From NCBI GenBank assembly GCA_959347315.1, contig OY365808.1:6785672-6849671 (forward strand): DNA of 64,000 bases, given 5' to 3'. This DNA comes from Bimastos eiseni. Taxonomy: Eukaryota > Annelida > Clitellata > Crassiclitellata > Lumbricidae. A model generated the notes under the pieces. It saw only the letters and a list, made by a program, of their open reading frames with translations, ran no database searches and was not told the origin of the DNA. The translations under genes were made by a program, and so were the position numbers. Of the stretch, positions 1 through 13,200 are shown piece by piece. Position 1 is the first letter of the stretch. Each line of letters opens with the position of its first letter.

Positions 1-1108
1 GTGCTCCTGAGTAGTAGCCTTCATGATATAAATCTTCATGATGAATTAATATGGCATGTTTTAATGACCTTACTTACGTGACATTTGCTTGACCAGCAAG
101 ATCTCTTCATAGGGCAAGTGACGACTGCTAGCATGTTCAAGACCCAATCTTTACCTTCATTGGATCCAGGTGTCTCCATTGATGCGTTCATCCGTATGAA
201 AAGAATCTGGTCATCTAAATGTCATTTTATCACAATGATCAACAATGCAATTCTTTCTTGTTTCATAACTTTTGTGTTTTCCAATGTGCGACTCTTGTGT
301 TTAGTTCGTTAGATAGGCCTAGGTTTTAAAATTGAGGAAATTCGGAGATGTGCCACCTCTGAGCGAGCAATTTATCAACTGGATACAGCTGAGGATGGAA
401 TGTAACTGATCTTTGTCAGGCTGACAAAGCTGGAATTACAGTAATCTAAGAAGATTTCCATATGATGGAAGGTATGAATGCCTCTGTGCAGAGCCGTACC
501 GAGGGAGGGGCCAGCGGGGCCGTGGCCCAGGGCGCAAATGTGGGAAGGGTGCCAATTTCAGGATAGTATAACTTATTATTCCATATAATGCACTATTTTC
601 AAAATGTGGGGTGCTAGGTTGATGCTAGGCACAGGACGCAAATACTATTTTCAAAATGTGGGGGTGCCAGATTGATGCTAGGCACAGGACGCAATTATAG
701 CTCGATACGGCCTTGTCTCTGTGGCACTTAATGATAGATTGTGCCAAATGACCTATTTTTGGCACAGCTCATAGTAGCAGAACCTGTGGAGAGATTGTTT
801 GGATAACCTAGTCCCTCTCATTGTTAATCGGTTTATAGTGTTATCTCAAATCCTTACTGCTTTTTCGTCTGCATTACTCTCCTGCTGCTGAAGAAGTAAC
901 ATGTAATAATATTTCAAACTCTGAGTGAAGAAACTGAAAATCTTCATTTTGAATAACATTGTAATTATATGTGTAAATGATTTTACAATGGCACATCTGT
1001 GTTATGATTTCGCCGTTTTGGGTTGATGAGAAGTAATTAAAAGTTTCGGGGCTGTGTAAGATTTCCATGAAAGTTAACAGGATTGATGTTCTCTTTGTGC
1101 TATTAAAG
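1..1108. other. Intron or upstream sequence of dystrobrevin
   Basis: No coding exon is recognised. Bases 1-45 look like the end of the dispersed family whose core is CTCCTGAGTAGTAG and a (T)ATAGCGCC motif (see 47300 and 61790). The hAT-like MITE lies at 489-715; the rest shows no structure I can name. Confidence 0.5.
489..715. mobile_element. hAT-like MITE, 227 bp
   Basis: Ends are CAGAGCCGTACCGAG and the inverse of CAAGGCCGTATCGAG (12 of 15 match). The flanks cctctgtg (481-488) and tctctgtg (716-723) form an 8-bp target duplication with one mismatch, as in hAT elements. Inside, a block of about 53 bp with the core ACTATTTTCAAAATGTGG is repeated in tandem (about 590-694). It has no coding capacity. 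Confidence 0.7.
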
Positions 1109-1213
1109 GACACCTGAGCAGCAATGAAGACAATGGGGGAAGCGAAGGAGAAGACGGTGGAGTGAGCATCACTCAGCGCCTGGTGGAAAATCGCCAACTC
1201 ATCACAGAAATGC
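1109..1213 (+). CDS. DTN: Dystrobrevin exon 1 of those visible
   Basis: Encodes a Ser/Glu/Gly-rich leader and the conserved RQLITEM stretch (RQLFAEM in vertebrates). The donor is C|GTAAGT, phase 1. The proposed acceptor is TATTAAAG at 1101-1108; the frame stays open upstream only to a stop at 1084-1086 and contains no ATG, so an earlier exon must supply the start. The 5' boundary is less certain than the 3' one. Confidence 0.75.
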
Positions 1214-4200
1214 GTAAGTCAGCTCAATTGCTCATAAATTACAGCGATGTAATAATTTCCTCAAAATGCGGTTGGCCTTCGGTCCATTTAAGCATGTTTT
1301 ACTTACACTTTGTCAGTGTATTGCTTATGGAGAGGCATAAGTTGCTTATAAGAGGTTATTTCAAATGATCATAAGTTGTATTGCGAAAATACGCGAGTTG
1401 TTTTCAATGGTCATTAACTGTTTCATGGAAATTTCTTAAGTTGCAGCAATGCTTTGTTTGTAGAAATGTATAATAATTGTCTTAAATGCTGCAATTGTTT
1501 TACAGAAAAGTCTAGCTGACTCACAAGGGCATAAATTGTTTTAAGGCGATTATTACCCAATACCACGCTTATAATGCATTTGTTGGCTCATTGTTTTGCA
1601 ACAATATTCCCTCTACGACTTGCTCTATGATCTTTATTGGGAAACTGCTGTTTCTGCCCGTTCTCCTTAGACTTGCAACTCCGCCACTGTTTGCACTCTG
1701 ACAGTGCCAGTCCCAAGCCTGGATAAAGGATGAGGGCGACAGTAATAATCTATGTTATTACAGTGACGTTACACTGAAACTTCTACTGTTACTTAGACTT
1801 GTCATTCTCGTGTGAGTGCCTCAGATTAGGTTGTACTGTAAGAGGTGTTTCCAAATTCGTTGATACAAAAATTGCCCAACAAGTTGTATGTATGTGCTTT
1901 ATTAATTTAATATCATTATCATCATCAGTATGCAGTTTCTATTTTTAGGGCCTTTGTTATTGTTAATGTAACTCAAATGTTCTTGATGTTTATAGCCTGA
2001 AAATTAGATTTTTGATGTTCCTCATCACTCTGCTACTATAATCTTTTTTATGGTTGTCATCATCGTCATAATCATCATCAACATGATAAGCATTATCATC
2101 GTCATCAACATTGCTATAGTCTTTTCTTGTCATTATTGTTTTCAACTGAAGATGAACATTATAATTGTGATCATATCATCATCATCATCATTTAATGTTT
2201 AATTTTGTTCTTCATCAGTTTTGGCATAATTATCAGTAACCATTATCATTTTGCTTCCTTTATTGTCATGGTCAGATGTTGCTTGAAACTTGCAGAACTT
2301 TGATGGTGAATTGGTGATTTTATGGAAATTGTCGATATGTATCTCTTCCTTACCATATTCAATTAATATTCAGTGTGATATCAGTGATTGGATTTTTTCG
2401 TTGGTGAATCATGGTGGATTTAAGGAAATACTTCCATGCCAAAATCAGAGAACCTGACAGATCACAGAGGACATGATTCCTAGATACTGAAATGGGAAAG
2501 TTATTTTGGTCTGTTGACTAAGCTAAATTTGTAAGCATGTGTCATTGTGAGGAAGATTGATGGAGACTTGTGGAGAGGCGGGCTGCCAGGTGGGTGGGAA
2601 TAGGGTTGAGAAGGAGGCAGGAGTGAAGATGGTTCTTAGAAAGGGAAACACGAAAATGATGGAGGCAGGGAGGTATGCAAGAATATTGTTATTGAGAATG
2701 ATGGTGATGCTTAGCAAGGAAGGGGAGGACTGGAGGGAGGATGGTAGAAAGAGGTAGGGGTATGATGTAAGAGGAAGAGAGACCAAAGCCAGTGACGATA
2801 TGTAAGCATACAGATAGTTTGCACCAATGACATATATATCTCCATGGATACACGTATGAACAGTGTGAACCGATTGGTGAATGAGGAAAGCATACAGGGC
2901 ACTTCAGGGTAACTGTCACTTGGCAGGAGCCACTGAGGAGAGATTTGCAAAGCACTCCAGCAGTGACATTCTCAGCATGAATGTTCTAAATGTCACTGCT
3001 TGCTGACAGGAAAGGCCTTGCAGCCGGCCGAGACTACGCACCCTTTTGCATGTTGCTGTGTTGTATTAACTATCGTTGCTGGTTTAGGTAATTGTTCCTT
3101 CATTGGTCAGGTCCAAATTCATAATTCCTCTGGCAGTGTTTACCTGGTTTGTATCTGAGGTTTAGTTTAATTCAGTTATTAATTCTTATATAGCAACTTT
3201 CCAAGATGCATACTAGAGGCACTCTCTGCCTAGCCCCCGTGATAAAGAACATTTTTCACATGCTTGTAAAAGGTGCATGCAGAGTGCCACGGTAAAAGAA
3301 GAGGAAGACCTGAAGGAAGGCTATTCCACATGGTTGGCCCAAACTCTGAACACTGTCAAATAGCAATTGATGGTTCTTGCTAAATATTGTATTGTATTGT
3401 ATTTTCGTTTATTCAAATAAATTGTTGTCATAACGCAACAATTTCCAAAAAGTTTTCCTGTTGGACTGCTGTCTATCTAATCTAATCAAGTGGCTTCTAT
3501 GTTGCCATTATGACCTTAAACAAGGCATCAATCTCAAACTTCAAGTATTCCTACACTCAATGTCCCTCTTCTATTTTGTATTCTGCAGTTTCTCTACTTA
3601 TACCTAGTCCTGGCAACCAAACTTTGCTCTTCATTTGGTATTATTATTATTTTTAATAAAAATTGTAAAGCACACAAGGTCACACCGAAATGTGAAGCTG
3701 AGACTCGTATGGTCAGTCACCAGAGGAGGGTGCACGGGTGCATGTAGGTTTACAAATCCTTGAAAGCCAAGGAGATAAGTTAGTTTTGAGTTGCTTTCTG
3801 AAGGAAGCAAGCGAATTTGAGCTACTGAGAGAGAGAGAGAGAGAGACATTCGATTCCATTCCTTAGGAGCAGAGGCATAGAATGTACGAGAGCCCAAAAC
3901 TGTTTGATCATGGTTCAGGTAAAAGACCTGTACTGGTTACCTCTGTCTTCTAGTGAAATTAGTCAGGAATCACAGTCTGCTGGTCGAAATCGAGGATGTG
4001 TGGGTAAACAGAAATCAGGCTTCTGTGGACAAGTGAAAGTTAGATTAGACAAACCTTGAGTTTAGAGCTGAACAACGGATCGAAACAGAGCTGACAATGA
4101 ATTTCCAAGCTGTGGGCCAACGAAGGAGAAGGTCTTGGAGTCCCACATTGTTTGAGTGTGATACAGAGCAAGAGTGAGTGTTTGTCAATGGAGCTGTTAG

Positions 4201-7200
4201 TACTGAATGAAGAGAGTGTGTGTGCTTTGGATGCAGCCAAATAGGTCGTTGACCTTTGATTAGTGCTTCTGAGGGATTTCTGTGGAGGCATGCATAGATG
4301 ATTTTTCTGCTGTTGATGTGTTATGCTTGTAACAAATTGTCTAGTTGCTGGACTAAAAAAGTTTTGTATCAAGGAGTTTGAAAATGGAGCAGACCAGCAT
4401 CCTTACCATTTGAAGTCCACTGTAACCTGTGGCCAAACACAGCTTGAACAACGTTTAGTTTTAAAGTACTTAAATTTTATTTTTTTATATATTTATTAAG
4501 TGCCACAATCTATCATTAATCAATGGTACCCACATAGTCATTGTTACAAGTGATGCACAGAGAGCCCATTCAGTGCCATACCGTAACACCTCTTTGTGTC
4601 CTTTTGCATTGAGAAGCAAAAACATCGCTTTGAGAGGTTTGTGTAATGTTCTGTATATAAACCCAGATAAATTCATGCATATATACACACACAGATATAC
4701 ATGTATGCAAATTTTGTCTACATAAGGAATTGAATCTGTTTTCATTAATCTAATTCATACCATTCCAGTCTGGATTTAACATTTCAGGACACTTCCAGTG
4801 ACATGGCAGAATTGTTTTACTGTGCAGACATTTCTTGGTTTTTTCTATTTATACATATTACCATATCTATTTTTTAGGTAGAAACATAGTTTGTATTATA
4901 TAATAACTTAAAGTTGCATGATTTGAATCACGTGTTGAGAATAAATGCGTCAATGCAGTGCTTACTGAAAATGTTTTGCATTCTCATGCATGGGGTGGGG
5001 TGGTCTAGCATTTTCATTGACTGCTACCATGATGTTTTATTATTTTTACTCTCTCAGGTGGACAAAATTTTGATGTAATTCGATTTGCGTCATATCGCAC
5101 AGCGTGCAAACTTCGTTTCATTCAGAAGAGAACTAACCGTACGTTTGAAACATATTTTTTATGTTATATTAACATTAATTATTTCTATTGCATATAAGTA
5201 ATGTATTGTAATGTAATAAAGTAATGTAGTAAATTAAATTTTCAATTTCTGTATCTGATCGGTTGTTGTCGTCTTTTGCATTTTTTATCATCCTGGTGAG
5301 TTCATAAACTTTCTTCTATGTGTTTTTTTTTTATTAACCCATTACAGCATGACTTTTAAAAATTGTGTCAAATTTGGAAATTCAGCACCTCATGGTATTT
5401 GTACAAGATATCTAAAACGTTTTTGCAAAAAAATGAACGTTTTGTCATTTCTGCATGTTTTAAAACGCGTCCCATATATGGGACACTATGCACGAATGGG
5501 TACATGAAATCATATATGGGCCAGTCACTCAGAAACGTTTACGATAACTGCATAAGCAGCATAATATTGAATAGAGGATGCAGATGAACTGTAACTGTTA
5601 ATACTGGATAAGTTAACACCAATTTTATATCTAAATTATTGCAAGTTATCTGCAGAATAACATAAAACACAATGAAAATGACTACAAAATATAGCACCAT
5701 AAGTAATGAACATTATGAAACAAAGTAGGCCTAATACTGCAGGCTATCTATAAATGCTACTTTAGAACAGACAGAATAAGCCTTGGACCAGTCTTTAACT
5801 CCTTGTCAATGTGTCATGTCATGACGTTCTTGATGCACAATGCTACTTTGAGTGAAAGTCAGCGAAACAGCGATCGTGAACAGCAACGGTATATTTCTCG
5901 CAAACCGTCTTTGCCTTCATACCGCAGTGGGCACATCTGCGCTGAGTGGCGATTCGTTGGATTAAATGATTATGTCCATCAAATCTAGTCTCAGCTGGTA
6001 CTCGTTCATCCAGAGCGCGACTTCATCCCACCGGGCGACCAATGGTCGCGACTTGTACTTTGTCACATATGCATGTACGACTGATCTTCGGAACTGCAGA
6101 AGTGACATTGGTTGTGCATCAGAGGCAGGAGTTTGCCGGTAAATCAGCCATGAATTCTGCACTGCCACGTCCACTTGGTAAGCAAATAACTGCCACCACC
6201 ATTTCTTGCATCTGATGCCGATCCGGTACTGCTGTATGTTCTCATCCATGCGATCAGTCCCACCCATTCCGTAGTTGTACTTGGCAATTAGACATGGCTG
6301 TTCTACTGATATTTCACATTTCCTCGCAACTGACCAACGCTTAACATGTGTGATTGGTTCAACACCAAAAGTGTTGAATGCAATGGTGACAACGCTATTG
6401 TCCTGCCATCTGACTACAACAGTTCCGGAAGTCACATCCGTGCGGAAGTCGTACGAACCACGATCATCCTTCTTCATTAGAGCAGCATCTTTCAATGGGC
6501 ACTTCTCAATTCGGTTTGAGCGCACGGTTCCAACTGTTGCAATGTTGTCACGTCTCAATTGGTCCAGTAATTTCAGCGATGTGAAGTAGTTGTCGATGTA
6601 CAGGCAGTAGTTCAGCTTCGGCAATTTGTTGAGTAAATAACGGACAACAGAACCACCAAGTCCCAACTGAGGATCCAGATACGGACCTTTACCCTGGTAT
6701 GGATCACACTGTACAAGGTACCCGAGACATGTGTTGAGGCACCAAACTTTGTACCCAAACCGTATAGGTTTTCCACGTATGAACTGTATGGCCGAATGTC
6801 TGCCGTAATAAGGAATCATTGATTCATCAACATCGACATGCTGCTCAACGGGAAAGTACTGGAGGAAGCGCTTATTCATCATGTCATACAATGGCCGGAC
6901 CTTCGCCAGTTTGTCACCAGCAGGCAGAGACAGATTGTCTGCAAAGTGCAGATAGCGAAGTATCTCTTCAAATCGGTTCAAAGACATGATTGACGACACA
7001 GCTGCATTTGATACATCGTCTGCCTGCTCCCAGAACATGCGTCGCGAAGGAAGTGGTGCATACCCGGATATCAGTAGTATTGCCAGTACACCCCGCACTT
7101 CAGCTGATGTTACCTCGAAGTTTGCCTTGCCCTTCTGAACAGCATACACTTTCGACATGTTGACAGTATGTTCAATTACTTCGTCATCCCAAAAGCAGTC

Positions 7201-10200
7201 GAAACTGTAGCATGGAGTCATGTCTTTCCGTAGAAAATCTGGCGTAGTACCATTCCATTCTGGCTGCACAGATGTGACATCCTTTCTTGCCCATTTTCTT
7301 TGCACTGGAGGAGAAGATACAGGACAAGCTGCTGCATCTTCTGTGTCTTCTGCAATATTGTTGTCAAATGTGTCTTGTGTTTCTGGATGTATTTTTTACT
7401 TTTTGTTCGGTCGGACAGCTTGAACAGAGTTCGGAGGTTGGCTGGCAGATGCTTCAGTTTTGCGCTGCACTTTTCGTTGACGTTTACTGCATCGCTTGTG
7501 AGCTGTGTCACTAACTGCACTTACTGAGCAGTCAGCTTCCTTGCTAGCACCTTCTTCATATCCAATTTCTTGATCGCCAGCACCTCGATGAACAACTAGG
7601 CATGCCTCAGTCTGCAAAACGCTGCGCGGTAAATTATCAACTATTCCGCCTCCATCTTCCGCACCGCTATCTTGATCACTGTTGTCACTGTCAGTAGGAG
7701 GATCAATGTAAATGTCAGCACTCATGAAATCTTCATCATTCTCAAGCATAGACACAACCTCGTGAACGGTATATCTATAAACATGCAACAACAGAACAAC
7801 AAAGGTTCATGTACCCTTCCCTGCATAGCGTCCCATATAAGGCACGTCAAGAATACAGGCCAGTGTCAGTAAATACAAACAGCAGAAATTGAAATCATAC
7901 AACATATATGCGGAAAACATCTGTAAGAAAGCGAATGTAGAAAGAAAAAAAATGAAGAAAAAATGTTCATACCTCTTTGGATGCGGCATAATAGAAGTTA
8001 ATTATTGGAAAAATATTTGCAGTTGACATCAACAAAACACATCACCTTTATCAACTTCCGGTCTACTGGACGAGTCCTTTGTGTAGGGGTGTTTAATAAG
8101 AGTTTCGCGATATAACACAAGTGACGAAATATCAACAGTTAGCATTCTGTTAGGCTCTTTATTAGAGAGTCCCATATATGGGATGCTATGCGTTAATGGG
8201 TTAACTATTTCTATTGTGGGGACATTAATAAGTTAGTCAGAAATTATGGTAGTACAAAACGCTTTTTGTCTTTTTAAAGCAAACAGTGTGGTCTTTAAGA
8301 ATATGTATAAAGCTCAGATGCTAACATTTCGTACATTGTGACTCATTTTGATCCCTTGGGTCACATACTATGATTACACGTTTTCCATGCAAATCAAAAG
8401 TGCCTGTAAGAGTCTCACAAGGGCGCTTAGGAGAGGTGGAGGAAGAGATGTAAGAGGAGGGAAAGGATGAAGAGATGGAGGAGGAATATATATTGGAGGA
8501 GGTGGAAGAGGAAGAGATGTAGGACTAGATGGCAGACTGGAAGTCTGAGAGATATAAGATGGTTTGATAATGTTTCTTGAGTGTTCTTCCTGTGACAAAA
8601 TTTAGTAACATACATGTTAAAAAGAGGTGGATACATTGTACAATGTACATTGCAAATGTTTTCTTCAGTTTACCTAATTGATATCTGGAACGTGATTGAG
8701 GCATTTCGTGAGAACAGTCTCAGCAGCCACGACTTGCTGTCAGAAGTCCACGTCACGACTCTGGAATCGGTCCTGTCGACTATCTTCTGTGCTCTGAATA
8801 AACGACTGCCAAACAGTTCCCAGATCGACGTTGATGAAAGCATTGGCCTGCTCTACAGCTGGCTGCTCTCAACCTATGACATGTGAGTCAGACTATCAGA
8901 GGTAGAAATTCTTGTAAGAGATGAACCGAAACTGGGCTCATTTTGGTTCAAGTTTAAGGCAGCAGATTAGTTCATGCATTCATTCATTTTAACATTTGTG
9001 TAGCGCCTGCTCAAGATGTCGGCTCAGAGGCATTCCCAGTCTAATCACTGCGAAACTACAATCAGTCTAAGAGCAACTTGTAAAAGAAAGGCGCACTACT
9101 CCTTGGGAGCAGTCGCATCTCTAAGGGGAGTGTGTTCCAAGTGGAGGGGCCAGCAACTGAGAATGTGTTATGCTGCTTGGTTGTGGGGCAGCTGTTGAGC
9201 CACTGTTGCGACTTATTTGCCCCATGTGTTGGGGAAAGAATGATTGTATGGCTGAATGATGATTGAGGAAGGAGACTGCGTTACTTCTGGTTACTTCGGA
9301 AATATGAACCTATTTGAGGGCAGATCACCTGATTGGGAAGAATGCAGTTGGACAACGAATAAGCCAGTAGATCAGTCTACCCATTCTGTTTGCAATGCGC
9401 AATCTGCTGTTGCGTTGATTGGTTAGCCAAGATGATCAATCAGTCTTCAATCAGTCAGTCACTTTGTATATCAATCAGTTAGTCGCTGAGTAAATCGATC
9501 AGTCATTCAACCGTTCTACTACTTTTTGTTGTTGTTTAGTCGCTGTAACAATTTAGAAAAATTCACTCAGTGAAAATTAAGTGTTTCAGTCAATCACTTA
9601 ATTAGTCAATCAATTGTTGAATTGAGTTTATTCTGTGTGTGTGTAATTGTTGTAGCAATGGCCGTGGAGCGCTGTGTCTTCTGTCCATCAAAGCGTCTCT
9701 GTCTACACTTTGCTCTGGACGTCTCATAGACAAACTCAGATGTAGGCTACTCTTTGTTTCGAGATTTCACCAAAACAGTCCTAATAGCAGCCTATTAAAA
9801 TCAGAAAATCCTGTATTTAGTGCAAGTGTTTCCATAGTTCATTTGTCATATCCTTTATGTAAATTGTGGTTTTAATATGAGTGGTGGTTTGCTCTGGTCA
9901 GCATGTGTTCTAATTAGTTTTCCTGATGTACAGCGAGTATTTTACGCATGCATAAGTTTAATTGTACTGATGTTAGTCTATTATCATGGATCATGGATGA
10001 CACATAAAGCCTACAAATACAGATGTAGGTATTACAACAAACCTAGATTGAACTGATGTTGACATGCTTAGGTCATATTATGGGATAAAAAAATGCTGGG
10101 CATAAGGTCTGGATAGAGAGCAAATGTTCGACTGAGAATATCATGGTTGAATAACGTACGACCATGAACAGAATTTACTATTTGTGATTTTCTGAGAACA

Positions 10201-13200
10201 AGTGAAATACAGAAGCACTGGAGATGAGTTATTTGCATTGAAGTCAGCTAGACACTAGAGACTAGCTGTTTATTTGGGTTATAGATTTAGCTCTGTTGAT
10301 GTTAAATCTACTGCTCTGTGCATTTGATCTTGGCTGAGAAAAGGACGACTTATGATTACCAACTAGATCAGCTGGAGTGTGCCTTTTTGCTAAGACCTGT
10401 AATATGAGAATATTATATGCACTATTTCCTGTCAGTGATTATCATTTTCACTTCACTTTTGCTTCTTACTAATTATTCTCTATATCTGGATTGCTACGTT
10501 ACAAACTGTATTATGCCACGTGATATAATAAGGCCAATTTACGTTTTTAACGCATCAGGTGGAGACAGGTGAAATTATGTGCACTATTTCAGAACCTGTC
10601 AGTGATTATTTAGTTAAGTGCATCAAGTTGAACATGAAGTCCTGAATTTTTGCCTGACTTTTCTAAAGTATGAGATTATGGAAACTTAGACATGTCGACT
10701 CCTGAAAGTGATTCTTGGTTGATGAGGACTTGTATATATGAAGTTCTTTTCTTGTAGATGCTTTCACTCTGGTTTCGGACTCGAATGGTAACATGGTTAG
10801 AAGTAAGTTTGAGAACTACCTCCATGAGGTCCTAGCGTTACCATCGGCTGTTTTTGAGGGTCCTTCGTTCGAGTTCAGTGACAATGCAGCCAAGGCCTGC
10901 TTTGATCGGGTAAGAGAAACCAGGAGATATTGGCTCTAATTAAACTGGACTGCTGTATTGGATTATTTAAAAACTACTCGACCTTCCTTGAACCATGAAG
11001 ACTAACTCAACTTCGTTTGTTGAGTTTATAAGTATACAATGTTATCACGTTCATTATTGCTTGATTAAGACTGTTAATAATGCTAGATTTTAATCAGCCT
11101 GATGATGATTTCCTTTTACATATATTTCACAGACAAATCAGGTGACAGTCAACGACTTCATCGACACACTGATGTCTGAGCCAGGACCACAGTGTCTGAT
11201 GTGGCTTCCGATCTTGAACCGATTGGCAATGGTGGAAAACGGTGAGTGTCTGAGGATAACAGGAGATGGAAAGAAACTTTTTATTTAGATTTGTATGAAT
11301 TAAATTAGCAAATTAAATATGATTTATTTCCTATGTCTGTGTATGTATGTATATTTGTATTTGGGATTAAATTGTGCATTGCATTTAAGAACCTCTCTAA
11401 AGGGTTTGGTGTGCTTCTCAATTGTATTTGAATGTCATATGTGAATCTTTTTCATTTTGCTGCTCCACCTGTGCGCTTACTATGCACTGAAGCACATGAT
11501 GTGGATGGAGTGAAATCGGTTGAGTGTTTTTAAGTCGTAGATCTATGAATGAGAGACCGTTGTTGTTCTTCACCCTGTCAGTTTCAAACTCTCTCTTCCA
11601 TCAGGGAACAGCTCAAAATGCACTATTTCTCATTTGCTTTCAAATATCTGGTGAGAGACTGACTGCGCTTTTACATACATTGTTTTTGGAAGCGACATCA
11701 GGAGCCATCTGCGGAAACGTTTTTGATTATCTGAATTTCTAAAACCATAATGAATTTGGTGTTCTCCTACTTGTCCACCTTGTACGAGAATTCATTGTTA
11801 ATCATTCACATTGAATTAAAGCTCTTGTGGGCTTGTTTTGAGGTGCCTCTGGTACTTGTTGTCAACATAATTATTAGTTTGTGCTAGCCTAGTGATTAGC
11901 ATGTTTGACTGTCAACAGAAATTCAAACTTTACAGTAATTCGGCTTAACCTCTGCCCGCTATCAATTCAGCTATATTGAGTGCACTAGCCATACAATGTC
12001 TATGGGAAGATCGTACAGCAAGGGAAGGCATTGGCCACCTCATATGTCGAGGCTATGAGAATGAAGTCATCATTTGCTGTTAATAGTTTATAATTCTTTG
12101 CTTTCTCCTGAGTTTGACCATCATTTCCATATTTGTTTCTTTCCTGTTTAGTTTTCCATCCTGTTCAGTGCGAGGCTTGCCATCGCGAGTCCTTCTCGGG
12201 CTTTCGCTACAAGTGCCAGCGCTGCTACAACTACCACCTATGTCAGGACTGCTTCTGGCGTGGACGAACGTCTGGTAACCATAGCAATGACCACGAAGTC
12301 AAGGAATATTCGTTCTATGTGAGCATGCTTATTTTAAAAGTTGAAATTAACAGGCTGCAGAATTAGTGGGGATACAACAATTTTATAGCTTATTGCAGAA
12401 CTTTAAATGAAGGACATGGAAATTCATGTTGTTTGGTAGGTATTTATAGCTGCTCTAGATTAGCAATTGGTTGCCTATGTGGGTTGCCTCTGAGTAGATA
12501 TCTTGAAGGGGCACTATATCATGTATTTATTTATTTATGGTTAAGTAGGTACTCATTGATTAGTTTGAGTTTTCCATTTGTTATGCGTAGGGATAAGTTC
12601 GAGCCACCCCATAATTTCTCAGTTCCCAAGAGATGATAACTTGTAAAGGCCTTGAGCAAATTCTTCGCTCACAATTTCTCATCATCGTTGATTGTAGCCT
12701 TGCCATTAGAATGTTGTTCGTTCTGTATATTATTTAGAAATCACCAGCGAAACAGCTGGGACAGTCACTGAAGAAGTCCATTCGCTGTATACCAAGCAAA
12801 TCGACAAATAATCGCAATCCAAGGTTTTCTGATAACCCAGAGAAGGCGCTTGATCTGTCTCACATTGTGTAAGTCATTTCTTCATTTACTTCACAAAAGA
12901 CTTCTGCTGTCAAAGAGTGAATGCTAACGAATATTTCCTGTAAAATAAAGATTACTGTTTATACTGATCTTGGTTTTAGTATCGCCCTTGATTTGGAGTA
13001 TTATCGCAATTTTATTCATGGATAGCTTAACAGTTACTGCTTACTGCTGGTTTAATACCATTTTGAACATATTATTATGGTATTGACCTAACTGCAATAG
13101 TGAATTGTTTAAAGTTAACTGCTTACATGTGTAGTTTTTAAAGATATTTTAAATTGTGCTTAAATTCGTCTACATACTTACTTAAATTTATAAAGCATAA

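Noticed and set aside
7396..7400. Intron between 7400 and 7305 to remove the piggyBac stop
   Set aside because: The GTAAAA donor with the CTCCTCCAG acceptor would join out of phase, whereas plain reading through the TAA keeps the frame for 30 codons into the main block.
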